Of a DNA stretch of 8,833 bases, positions 1 to 5,488 are shown in pieces. Position numbers and translations under genes: made by a program. The DNA comes from Candidatus Delongbacteria bacterium (GTDB lineage Bacteria; Delongbacteria; UBA4055): assembly GCA_027858795.1 (NCBI GenBank), contig JAQICF010000150.1, positions 1 to 8,833 on the forward strand, written 5' to 3'. The notes under the pieces were generated by a model. It saw only the letters and a program-made list of their open reading frames with translations. It did not search any database and was not told the DNA's origin. Numbering within the stretch: the stretch's first letter is position 1; each line of letters begins with the position of its first letter.

Positions 1-1076
1 TGCATCAATAAAACAGCTAATACAGGTCCAACACATGGAGCAGCCACTACGCCACTCACCATTCCTATTAAAACTGCACCGAGAATACCTTTACTTTCTT
101 TTCCCTTTTTCATTAGCTTAGTTTGTTGATTAGATGAAATCAGGTTCATATCCCAGAGACCGAACATACTTAATGCTAAAACTGTAAATACCATAGCAAT
201 ACCCACTCGTACAATTGGATTTGCTGCAAGATCTCCTACACCGAACATTCCCCCAAGGAAAGATGCTAATAGACCTACGATTGAATAAGTTATTGCTAAT
301 CCGATCACAAAAAACAATGACAAGAAAAATCCAGCACTTTTTTTAGATCCTGATTTCGCACCCATATAACTTATAACGACTGGAATGATCGGATAAACAC
401 ATGGAGTCATACTATCTAACATACCTCCAAGAAATGCTATTAAAAACACTAACAATGTCCAAGTCTGACTTCCTTCTAGAATACCTGCAAGTTTTTCTTC
501 AATAGTCATTTCATCATCACCACCGAATAAAGCTCCAAATATACTAGTTTCAGGGCTATTTTGTTCAGTTATCTCTCCGGCTTCACCTTTGTGATTTATT
601 TGTTCTATACCTTTAAATACATCAGGATCTATAAGTGAAAAATCTATTTTCAATTCCTTGTCAACAGGCATGAAACAAGATTCATCACCAAGTTCAGAAC
701 AAATTTGATATCCAAAGTTTACGATATTTTCATTTTCTGTAATCTTGTAAGTACCATCTAATAAAATATCAACTTTACCTTTGTATGTGGGCAGTTCATT
801 ATGTTTAATTTTTTTAGTTAGGATCTTAGTCGTAAAACTATAGTCAGGTGCACTCTCAATATCGACATAAAACAGATCGCTGTCAGTTATGTGGTAATCA
901 TTTGGAACTTCAAGCGACAATAATACTTTGAATTGGTCACCATCTTTCAGCTCTCCTTTATTTACAAAATGAGTGATCATAATATCTGTTTCGGGGTCAA
1001 ACTCATTGGCTGCAAAAGCAATTGCAGAGATTGAAATTAATAACAAAGCAGTTAAAATTCTCATCATATTTTTCAT
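1..1076 (-). CDS. dsbD: DsbD, thiol:disulfide interchange protein (N-terminal part; 3' end beyond window)
   Basis: This is a membrane protein that moves electrons from cytoplasmic thioredoxin to periplasmic thiol proteins. I read 358 codons on the minus strand with no stop. A signal peptide comes first (hydrophobic LTALLLISISAIAFA, likely cleaved after A22). The periplasmic alpha domain follows with its cysteine pair C126 and C134. The membrane domain then shows TPCVYPIIP (C226) and APCVGP (C348). These cysteines are 122 residues apart, as in E. coli DsbD (C163/C285). The rest of the membrane domain and any C-terminal thioredoxin domain lie outside the window. The start at 1076 has AAAAGGG 5 nt upstream and puts the signal peptide at the very N-terminus. 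An in-frame ATG at 1139 (AGGA upstream) would add 21 hydrophilic residues, but it sits just 13 nt after a terminator U-tract, so I prefer 1076. Odd point: the alpha-domain pair is CX7C, wider than the CX5C of E. coli. I see no convincing promoter in 1077-1151. Confidence 0.93.
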   Translation of the reverse strand, partial: MKNMMRILTALLLISISAIAFAANEFDPETDIMITHFVNKGELKDGDQFKVLLSLEVPNDYHITDSDLFYVDIESAPDYSFTTKILTKKIKHNELPTYKGKVDILLDGTYKITENENIVNFGYQICSELGDESCFMPVDKELKIDFSLIDPDVFKGIEQINHKGEAGEITEQNSPETSIFGALFGGDDEMTIEEKLAGILEGSQTWTLLVFLIAFLGGMLDSMTPCVYPIIPVVISYMGAKSGSKKSAGFFLSLFFVIGLAITYSIVGLLASFLGGMFGVGDLAANPIVRVGIAMVFTVLALSMFGLWDMNLISSNQQTKLMKKGKESKGILGAVLIGMVSGVVAAPCVGPVLAVLLM

Positions 1077-1151
1077 AATAGCCCTTTTAATTTTATTACC
1101 ATCTCTATCATTCAACTCAGAATATATAGCATTGTTCATAACTATCCTAGT

Positions 1152-1182
1152 AAAAAAAAGCCCCAAAAAATGCTTTGGGGCT
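1152..1182 (-). terminator. Rho-independent terminator of the SPOR lipoprotein gene
   Basis: Read on the minus strand, a 9-bp perfect stem (AGCCCCAAA / TTTGGGGCT, arms 1174-1182 and 1159-1167) with a 6-nt loop is followed at once by a run of eight T. It lies 18 nt after the stop codon of the SPOR gene (1201) and before dsbD, so it should separate the two minus-strand genes. There is no comparable U-tract on the plus strand. Confidence 0.9.
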
Positions 1183-1200
1183 AAAATAATTCTATTTTGT

Positions 1201-2169
1201 TTACTTCTCTAAGATCCAAGCACCTTCAAATCCATCCAAAACTATTTTTTGTTTCGCAACTTCAGCGGCTTCCTTTGAATTATATGCGCCTATCAATACT
1301 TTAAATAAACCTTCATTGTTATATATTTCAGAATTTTTATAGCCTAAAGGTTTAATACTATTATCCGCAAATTGTTTGGCATTTTCACTTGTTGCAAAAG
1401 CACCAATTTGGATATAAAATTTACCTGTTAAATTCATTCCTGAATCATCACCAATAAATATCCATGATTTTTGAATAAATGAACCTAAATATTCATAACT
1501 CGTTATTAATGTTTCTTTCATCATATCGGCATCTATTCTGGCAGAATAATCACCGATCTGTACCTTGTGAAGATTGTCTTCAGCTAAAACAACATATACT
1601 CTATCTGATACTTGTTTTGAAACCATATCTTTTAGCTTTCTAGCTTTATCTTCATCCTTAAATGCTCCAATCTGAACTCTATACCCTAAAAATTTTTCAA
1701 ATTTAGGTTCATCAACTTTAGTTTCTGTCACAGTAATATCTGCAACTTCAGTAGTATGAATGACACGCTCCTCAACTCCTTTATAAACTCTCTTAGGAAC
1801 CGAATATATCTTAGTAAAACCATTCATCCTTAATCTTTCCTTAAGTGTGTTGGCCTCTTCTTTATTTTGGCAATCACCTACGTAGATCATATATTTATCC
1901 ACAATAAATTCAATATAAACAGGTTCTTGTACCGCATTTACGATCTGCTTTTCTAATAAATTTGCCTCTTCCATTGATTCTGTAGAAGCAACCTTGATCC
2001 TATAACCATCTATCATTTCCCTGTCTTCAAGATTTTCCTCTATGATTATCTTATTTGAAGGGTCATTTTCACCGTACTGAGATTCTTTAACAACCTGCAC
2101 AGGTACACATGAAGAAAGCAACAACACAAAGATCATACTTAAAATTATAAATTTAACATGGTGAATCAT
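1201..2169 (-). CDS. Lipoprotein with three SPOR domains
   Basis: This 322-aa envelope protein has a lipoprotein signal: a hydrophobic stretch of residues 6-20 ending in the lipobox LSSC, with lipidated Cys21. Three SPOR-type repeats follow: about residues 55-127 (GYRIKVAST...YMIYVGDC), 162-238 (GYRVQIGAF...HKVQIGDY) and 250-322 (FYIQIGAF...FKVLIGAY). Linkers between them are short and partly charged. SPOR domains are known to bind peptidoglycan glycan strands lacking stem peptides, usually at division sites, so a role in cell-wall or septum binding is likely. No catalytic domain (such as RlpA or amidase) is present. The third repeat is closest to the family pattern; the first is the most diverged (KVAST instead of QIGAF). 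The start is supported by GGAGGT 6 nt upstream (2176-2181). The gene has its own promoter and terminator and appears monocistronic. The target and exact function are unknown. Confidence 0.88.
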   Translation of the reverse strand: MIHHVKFIILSMIFVLLLSSCVPVQVVKESQYGENDPSNKIIIEENLEDREMIDGYRIKVASTESMEEANLLEKQIVNAVQEPVYIEFIVDKYMIYVGDCQNKEEANTLKERLRMNGFTKIYSVPKRVYKGVEERVIHTTEVADITVTETKVDEPKFEKFLGYRVQIGAFKDEDKARKLKDMVSKQVSDRVYVVLAEDNLHKVQIGDYSARIDADMMKETLITSYEYLGSFIQKSWIFIGDDSGMNLTGKFYIQIGAFATSENAKQFADNSIKPLGYKNSEIYNNEGLFKVLIGAYNSKEAAEVAKQKIVLDGFEGAWILEK

Positions 2170-2190
2170 TTAAATACCTCCAATAACTTT

Positions 2191-2208
2191 TTAACCTAAG
2201 GTGGTTAA
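2191..2208. promoter_or_regulatory. Dyad TTAACC-N6-GGTTAA in the leader of the SPOR gene
   Basis: A perfect 6-bp inverted repeat lies between the predicted promoter and the SD of the SPOR gene. It could be an operator, or a hairpin in the 5' UTR just upstream of the SD (2176-2181). In the minus-strand RNA the loop begins ACCU, which could pair with AGGU of the SD, but four bases are weak evidence. Confidence 0.4.
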
Positions 2209-2250
2209 CTTTTGTTCTATACTTTCTGTACTATTTTTTAGCTTTACATG

Positions 2251-2278
2251 AATATAAATTAAATAGAATTTAAATCAA
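2251..2278 (-). promoter_or_regulatory. Sigma-70-like promoter of the SPOR lipoprotein gene
   Basis: On the minus strand, TTGATT (2273-2278) is followed after 16 bp by TATATT (2251-2256). Transcription would begin near 2244 and leave a leader of about 75 nt containing the 2191-2208 dyad and the SD. The surrounding DNA is very AT-rich, so chance matches are common. Confidence 0.5.
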
Positions 2279-2286
2279 CATAAAAA

Positions 2287-2319
2287 TAAAAAAAAATAGG
2301 CGTATTGAAAACACCTATT
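2287..2319 (-). terminator. Probable terminator of the response regulator transcript
   Basis: On the minus strand AATAGGTGT and ACGCCTATT (2311-2319 and 2295-2303) form a 9-bp stem including one G-U pair, with a 7-nt loop, followed by a long T-rich tract (T9ATTTTT). The wobble pair forms only in the minus-strand RNA, and the plus strand has no U-tract. It lies about 200 nt past the stop of the gene at 2523, after the repeat cluster, so the repeats would be transcribed in the 3' UTR. Confidence 0.75.
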
Positions 2320-2343
2320 AAAAAATCGGTTATCAAACTCCTA

Positions 2344-2412
2344 TCATACTGAACTTGTTTCAGTATCTATCTTTTGTACCGTCATGCTGAACTTGTTTCA
2401 GTATCTATCTTT
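2344..2412. repeat. Hairpin repeat family A, two tandem copies
   Basis: Two 31-nt copies (2344-2374 and 2382-2412) start 38 bp apart and differ at one base. Each contains ATRCTGAA-5 nt-TTCAGTAT. Copy 1 (ATAC...GTAT) is a perfect 8-bp dyad. Copy 2 (ATGC...GTAT) keeps pairing through G-U in the plus-strand RNA. Copy 2 recurs exactly, in reverse orientation, at 7355-7385. These are noncoding dispersed repeats in the 3' region of the response regulator gene. Confidence 0.9.
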
Positions 2413-2427
2413 AATTCCTGCTAACTG

Positions 2428-2447
2428 CAAGGGGTTGAAACCCCTTG
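2428..2447. repeat. Perfect 9-bp palindrome CAAGGGGTT-GA-AACCCCTTG
   Basis: A GC-rich perfect inverted repeat with a 2-nt centre lies between family A and family B repeats. It would fold strongly in RNA or cruciform DNA. No U-tract follows on either strand, so it is not a classical terminator. It is most likely part of the repeat cluster. Confidence 0.8.
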
Positions 2448-2453
2448 TTCAAG

Positions 2454-2474
2454 ACCCTGAAATAAATTCAGGGT
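2454..2474 (-). repeat. Hairpin repeat family B (minus-oriented copy)
   Basis: Read on the minus strand, ACCCTGAA-5 nt-TTCAGGGT is an 8-bp perfect dyad flanked by TCGTC on the left and CT on the right. The 21-nt core and much of the flanks recur on the plus strand at 7322-7342 and 7446-7466. Relative to the upstream gene, the orientation is the same in both clusters. Confidence 0.9.
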
Positions 2475-2489
2475 GACGATTTTTGTTTC

Positions 2490-2523
2490 GTCATGCTGAA
2501 CACATTCCTGCATTCACTACATT
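2490..2523 (+). repeat. Repeat family C, copy 1, abutting a stop codon
   Basis: The 34-nt element starting GTCATGCTGAAC and ending TTCACTACATT matches 7261-7294 at 31 of 34 positions in the same plus-strand orientation. Its last base is also the last base of the TAA stop (2525-2523) of the minus-strand response regulator gene. The repeat therefore begins exactly where coding sequence ends. Confidence 0.85.
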
Positions 2524-3599
2524 TAGTCTATTGTCTCATGAATTATATAATAATCTAAAATTCTATTTGTTAAATTAATGTTTCCCTTAAATATTTTAAC
2601 CTTTTTCCTTTGATTTTCACGAGTTTTGTGAAATTGAATCACATAGATCCTTCCTTCATTTATCGCTTCTCTGTTTTCCTCCATCACTTCTTCTTCATTC
2701 ATATCTAATATACCTGACAATTCCATGCTTTCTAATTCCTCAATAGTGTAACCGTAAAATTCACTAGCAGCAGGATTGGCCTGATTGATCTTCTCTGTTT
2801 CAGGATCAAAAAGCAACATTATTAATTTATTGTCATTGAAAAAACTTTGAAATGTTTCAACTTCCTTCTTTAATCCAGTTTCTTTATTTTTCATGTCAGT
2901 AATGTCATTGAGTGTTATAAGAAATGAATCCTTATCTTCCCATTTGATTTTTACTGTTCTAACTTCAGCTATCGCAATTTTATTATGCTCGTTAATATTT
3001 ATCTCTATTTTTTCATTTTCGTCAAATGAATAACCGTATTTATTACCTATCAATTCTTCTTTTTGTTTTCCAAAATATATTACTGCTGATTCATTTATAT
3101 ATTGTATCGTATTTTCTTCATCTATAACAAATATTGGGTTGATATTTTTTTCGATCAACATTCGCATTTGCTTTTCGCTGTGCATTTTCTGAATAATTGC
3201 TTTTCTTCTTTCTATGGAATGCCTAATAGATCTGATCAAAAGAGTTGATGTATATTCACCTTTGATCAAATAATCCTCTGCACCATTATTTAATGAATTC
3301 ATGATCACATCCGGTCTTCCCAAAGCAGTTTGAATTATTATTGGCATTTCAGGATAAATACTTAATATTTTTTCCAGTGATTCAAGATCTTTACTGTCCG
3401 GTAATCCCAGATCAAGTAATACCACGTCTATTGGGTTATTACCTAACACTTCCATTGCTGAAGCAAGAGAATCAGCATCTTTTATATCATACTCAAAATA
3501 TAATATAGAATCCGATGGTAATTTCAATAACATTTGCTTTATTAAAAATACGTGATCCGGATTATCTTCCACTATTAGGATACTTATTTTTTTTATCAT
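2523..3599 (-). CDS. Response regulator REC-PAS-PAS, no output domain
   Basis: This 358-aa cytoplasmic signalling protein starts with a receiver domain (residues 1-125). It has the acidic pair E11/D12 in VEDNPDH, phospho-acceptor D63 in LLDLGLPD, T91 and K113, so it should be phosphorylatable. Two PAS domains follow, at about 145-235 (ending LITLNDITD) and 247-356 (ending YYIIHETID). There is no HisKA, GGDEF, HTH or other output domain. The protein stops right at the end of the second PAS, at the edge of repeat C. In related proteins a kinase domain often follows, so loss of a C-terminal region is possible; alternatively it signals through protein contact. The start is set by AAGGAG (3606-3611) 6 nt upstream. 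A sigma-54 promoter precedes it and a terminator lies at 2287-2319. It is divergent from the sensor/kinase operon at 4126, a plausible partner (inference). Confidence 0.9.
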   Translation of the reverse strand: MIKKISILIVEDNPDHVFLIKQMLLKLPSDSILYFEYDIKDADSLASAMEVLGNNPIDVVLLDLGLPDSKDLESLEKILSIYPEMPIIIQTALGRPDVIMNSLNNGAEDYLIKGEYTSTLLIRSIRHSIERRKAIIQKMHSEKQMRMLIEKNINPIFVIDEENTIQYINESAVIYFGKQKEELIGNKYGYSFDENEKIEININEHNKIAIAEVRTVKIKWEDKDSFLITLNDITDMKNKETGLKKEVETFQSFFNDNKLIMLLFDPETEKINQANPAASEFYGYTIEELESMELSGILDMNEEEVMEENREAINEGRIYVIQFHKTRENQRKKVKIFKGNINLTNRILDYYIIHETID

Positions 3600-3638
3600 A
3601 CTACACTCCTTTATTTTATCTTACCATATTTTTATATT

Positions 3639-3655
3639 TGCAAATTCTGTGCCAA
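3639..3655 (-). promoter_or_regulatory. Sigma-54 (RpoN) promoter of the response regulator gene
   Basis: The minus strand reads TTGGCACAGAATTTGCA. This matches the -24/-12 consensus (YTGGCAC-N5-TTGCW), with the required GG-N10-GC spacing. Transcription would start near 3628, about 29 nt before the ATG at 3599, leaving room for the SD at 3606-3611. Such promoters need an enhancer-binding ATPase; candidate sites lie upstream at 3708-3774. No activator gene of this kind is in the window. Confidence 0.8.
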
Positions 3656-3707
3656 AGACACAAATACAAACAATCTAAGGCTAACACAACATATTTACGA
3701 CACCTTT

Positions 3708-3736
3708 CATACTATTATAATGTTAAGCATACTATT
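3708..3736. repeat. Direct repeat CATACTATT, 20-bp period
   Basis: CATACTATT occurs at 3708-3716 and 3728-3736, exactly 20 bp apart, close to two helical turns. That puts both copies on one face of the DNA at about -80 to -108 from the predicted sigma-54 start. This suits an activator or bending-protein site, though the nonamers are AT-rich and may be chance. Confidence 0.45.
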
Positions 3737-3746
3737 TTCAGTTGCA

Positions 3747-3774
3747 CCGGTTTTACCGGACTATGGTATCCGGT
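3747..3774. promoter_or_regulatory. Overlapping CCGG dyads, candidate enhancer (UAS)
   Basis: A GC-rich island stands out in AT-rich DNA. Dyad 1 is CCGGT-TTT-ACCGG (3747-3759). Dyad 2 is ACCGGA-8 nt-TCCGGT (3755-3774). They share the middle arm, so as hairpins they exclude each other. Their centres lie about 125 and 136 bp upstream of the predicted sigma-54 start, typical of NtrC-family binding sites. The left flank, TGCACC, also equals an NtrC half site, but the matching second half is absent. A structured-RNA role is possible; I found no match to a riboswitch class I know. Confidence 0.5.
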
Positions 3775-3860
3775 CGGAAGTAAACCCTGACCCTATCTTT
3801 TAAATTTTAGACGTTATAAATAACGCCTCTTTCAATATAATATAAAATTCGTTATTAAAA

Positions 3861-3894
3861 AATAACAATATATTTTTGTTTAACTTACTTAACT
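3861..3894. repeat. Diverged direct repeat, copy 1, upstream of the sensor operon
   Basis: The 34-nt stretch beginning AATAACAATATATTTTTGTT recurs at 4029-4061 with a few substitutions and one gap, 168 bp further on. The second copy overlaps the -35 region of the predicted promoter of the gene at 4126. It may be a duplicated regulatory site or a duplicated promoter of which only copy 2 kept its -10. Confidence 0.6.
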
Positions 3895-3908
3895 AAATCT
3901 TGAGTTAA
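3889..3908. promoter_or_regulatory. Dyad TTAACT-N8-AGTTAA
   Basis: A perfect 6-bp inverted repeat starts at the end of direct-repeat copy 1, about 140 bp before the predicted -35 of the sensor operon. It could bind a dimeric regulator. Chance is quite possible in such AT-rich DNA. Confidence 0.25.
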
Positions 3909-4028
3909 ATTATAATGATTAAAATAAAACTACTTAAGGCACACTTCTTCACATTTAACAAAAGCAGATTAAACTTATAATTTCTGGAATATTCAAACAT
4001 ACTTCAATCTAATAAATATTGATTTTAA

Positions 4029-4061
4029 AATAATAATATATTTTTGTTGAATTGCTTAGCT
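4029..4061. repeat. Diverged direct repeat, copy 2, overlapping the operon promoter
   Basis: This is the partner of 3861-3894: 33 nt beginning AATAATAATATATTTTTGTT. It runs through the -35 hexamer of the predicted promoter at 4047-4075. It continues into GCTTAGCTGCTTAG, a short tandem-like stretch not present after copy 1. Confidence 0.6.
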
Positions 4062-4075
4062 GCTTAGTATATATT
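4047..4075 (+). promoter_or_regulatory. Sigma-70-like promoter of the sensor/kinase operon
   Basis: TTGAAT (4047-4052), a 17-bp spacer and TATATT (4070-4075) lie 50 bp before the ATG at 4126. Transcription would begin near 4082. The SD AGAGGT (4115-4120) follows. AT-richness makes the call moderate. Confidence 0.5.
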
Positions 4076-4125
4076 ATAAATTGTATATATAAACGCGCAT
4101 AATAATAAATATTCAGAGGTTTTAA

Positions 4126-5487
4126 ATGTTCAAAAGGTTAGCTTTTCGCACCAGACTATTTATAGGATTTGGATCTCTACTAATATTGATGTTTATCTCA
4201 ATTACTATTTCTCTAAATTCTGTTAATAAGATATTAGATTCATCAAAGCTAATCGATAAACACCCTATCGCTGTTTTAGATGCTATAAGAAATATTGAAA
4301 CAAATACATTTCAAATTCATCTTATTATAGAAGGATTGCTTTTAACAACAAATAAAACTCAGATAGATAATTATGTAAATACAATAAATGAATTAGATGA
4401 AAAAACATCAACCCATTTCAATTTATTGGAAAATCGATATTTAGGGAACTTGAATGATATAAAAAATATTAGAGATACGTACCATGATTGGAAAATTATC
4501 AGAGATGAAATATTCTCAGACATCAAAAATGAAAATTATCCCCAAGCTGAAAATTCAATCAATTCTTTAGAGAAAGATTACATTAAACTTCTCAGTTCAA
4601 AATATTTTACAATTAAAGAATACGCATCCAATAAATCTAAAGAATATTTCAATAAAATTCAATCACAGGAATCCTCAAATAGAAAATTTTTGATATACAT
4701 TTCATTTATACTATTCGGTATCGTTGTTATTATTACCATAATTATATCAAACAGTATTTCAAAACCTATTCATAAAATACTTACAAGAACTCTTGAACAA
4801 CATCAGATTGAATTAGATAAAAATGTAAGTAAGTTTGACGAACAAGAACTTCTTGAAACAACAATAGATGAATTAAATTCATATTATAAAAACATAAATA
4901 ATCAATCTGAACAGAGTAATATTGATAAAAAAACTATTTCTGAACAATATGAAAAAATAAAAAAACAGTCTGAAGAATTAGAAATTTTAAATTCAGAATT
5001 AGAAAATAAAGTTCTATTAAGAACTGAAGAAGTAGCTAAAAGTTTTGAAGAGTTGGAGAAAAATAAAAATATTCTACAATCATATTTTGACTCTTCCCCT
5101 GATCCAATTATAGTTTTGGATGAAAAAGCCAAACTTAATTTTGTTTCAAAATCGACACTTCAAATTTTTGGATTAGACGAAAAAATCGATCTATCCACTG
5201 TTGACATTTTTGATTTTATTTATCCTGCAGATAAAGAAATAGTTGGAAATTCATTGAATAAACTTATTAAAACCGGAGAAGCTACTAATCCTGAAATAAG
5301 AATGTTTAAGAAAGACGGCTCAATAATCAACCTACAAACCAATTCTTCATTCATCAAAAATGAAGAAGGTAAAGTTTCGATTTTGATAATTGCTCATGAT
5401 ATTACTGAAAGAAAAAAGATGGAACAAGTGTTAAGAGAAAGTTCTCAGATGAGTCGAACTCTATTTACTGTATGGCGAGAGATATAA
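4126..5487 (+). CDS. Membrane sensor: 4-helix ectodomain, HAMP-like, coiled coil, PAS; no kinase domain
   Basis: This 453-aa protein has a membrane helix at residues 11-30 and a mainly helical extracytoplasmic region at 31-186, similar in size and layout to 4HB_MCP ligand-sensing domains. A second membrane helix follows at 188-208. Next are a diverged HAMP-like segment (about 209-258, SKPI and DEQELLETTIDEL), a coiled coil (265-318) and a PAS domain (318-427, ending IIAHDITERKK). After ITERKK only about 22 residues remain, beginning like another PAS linker (RTLF) and then stopping. There is no HisKA, HATPase, MCP-signalling or GGDEF domain, so the protein cannot phosphorylate or methyl-signal by itself. 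Its TAA is followed after one base by the ATG of a histidine kinase gene, so the two are probably translationally coupled and may act as a complex (inference). The start is supported by AGAGGT 5 nt upstream. A truncated former kinase is an alternative reading. Confidence 0.87.
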   Translation: MFKRLAFRTRLFIGFGSLLILMFISITISLNSVNKILDSSKLIDKHPIAVLDAIRNIETNTFQIHLIIEGLLLTTNKTQIDNYVNTINELDEKTSTHFNLLENRYLGNLNDIKNIRDTYHDWKIIRDEIFSDIKNENYPQAENSINSLEKDYIKLLSSKYFTIKEYASNKSKEYFNKIQSQESSNRKFLIYISFILFGIVVIITIIISNSISKPIHKILTRTLEQHQIELDKNVSKFDEQELLETTIDELNSYYKNINNQSEQSNIDKKTISEQYEKIKKQSEELEILNSELENKVLLRTEEVAKSFEELEKNKNILQSYFDSSPDPIIVLDEKAKLNFVSKSTLQIFGLDEKIDLSTVDIFDFIYPADKEIVGNSLNKLIKTGEATNPEIRMFKKDGSIINLQTNSSFIKNEEGKVSILIIAHDITERKKMEQVLRESSQMSRTLFTVWREI

Positions 5488-5488
5488 C

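Noticed and set aside
973..1212. Plus-strand open frame of 79 codons
   Set aside because: It lies antisense to the start of dsbD and across a minus-strand terminator, with no SD or recognisable protein pattern.
2344..2523. Possible CRISPR array
   Set aside because: Repeats differ in type and orientation, and are not regularly spaced by unique spacers; they are dispersed palindromic elements.
3515..3790. Plus-strand open frame of 91 codons
   Set aside because: It overlaps the start of the response regulator gene and its sigma-54 promoter; the composition looks like translated noncoding DNA.
3741..3790. Possible c-di-GMP or other riboswitch
   Set aside because: The GC-rich hairpins caught my eye, but the conserved c-di-GMP-I core (GGCAAACC, ACGCAAAGC) is absent and I could not fit another class.
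3812..3825. Small hairpin CGTTA-TAAA-TAACG as a terminator
   Set aside because: The stem is five to six weak pairs, followed only by CCTCTTTC, and no plus-strand gene ends upstream.
4902..5132. Minus-strand open frame inside the sensor gene
   Set aside because: It is antisense to the coiled coil and PAS of a well-supported gene.
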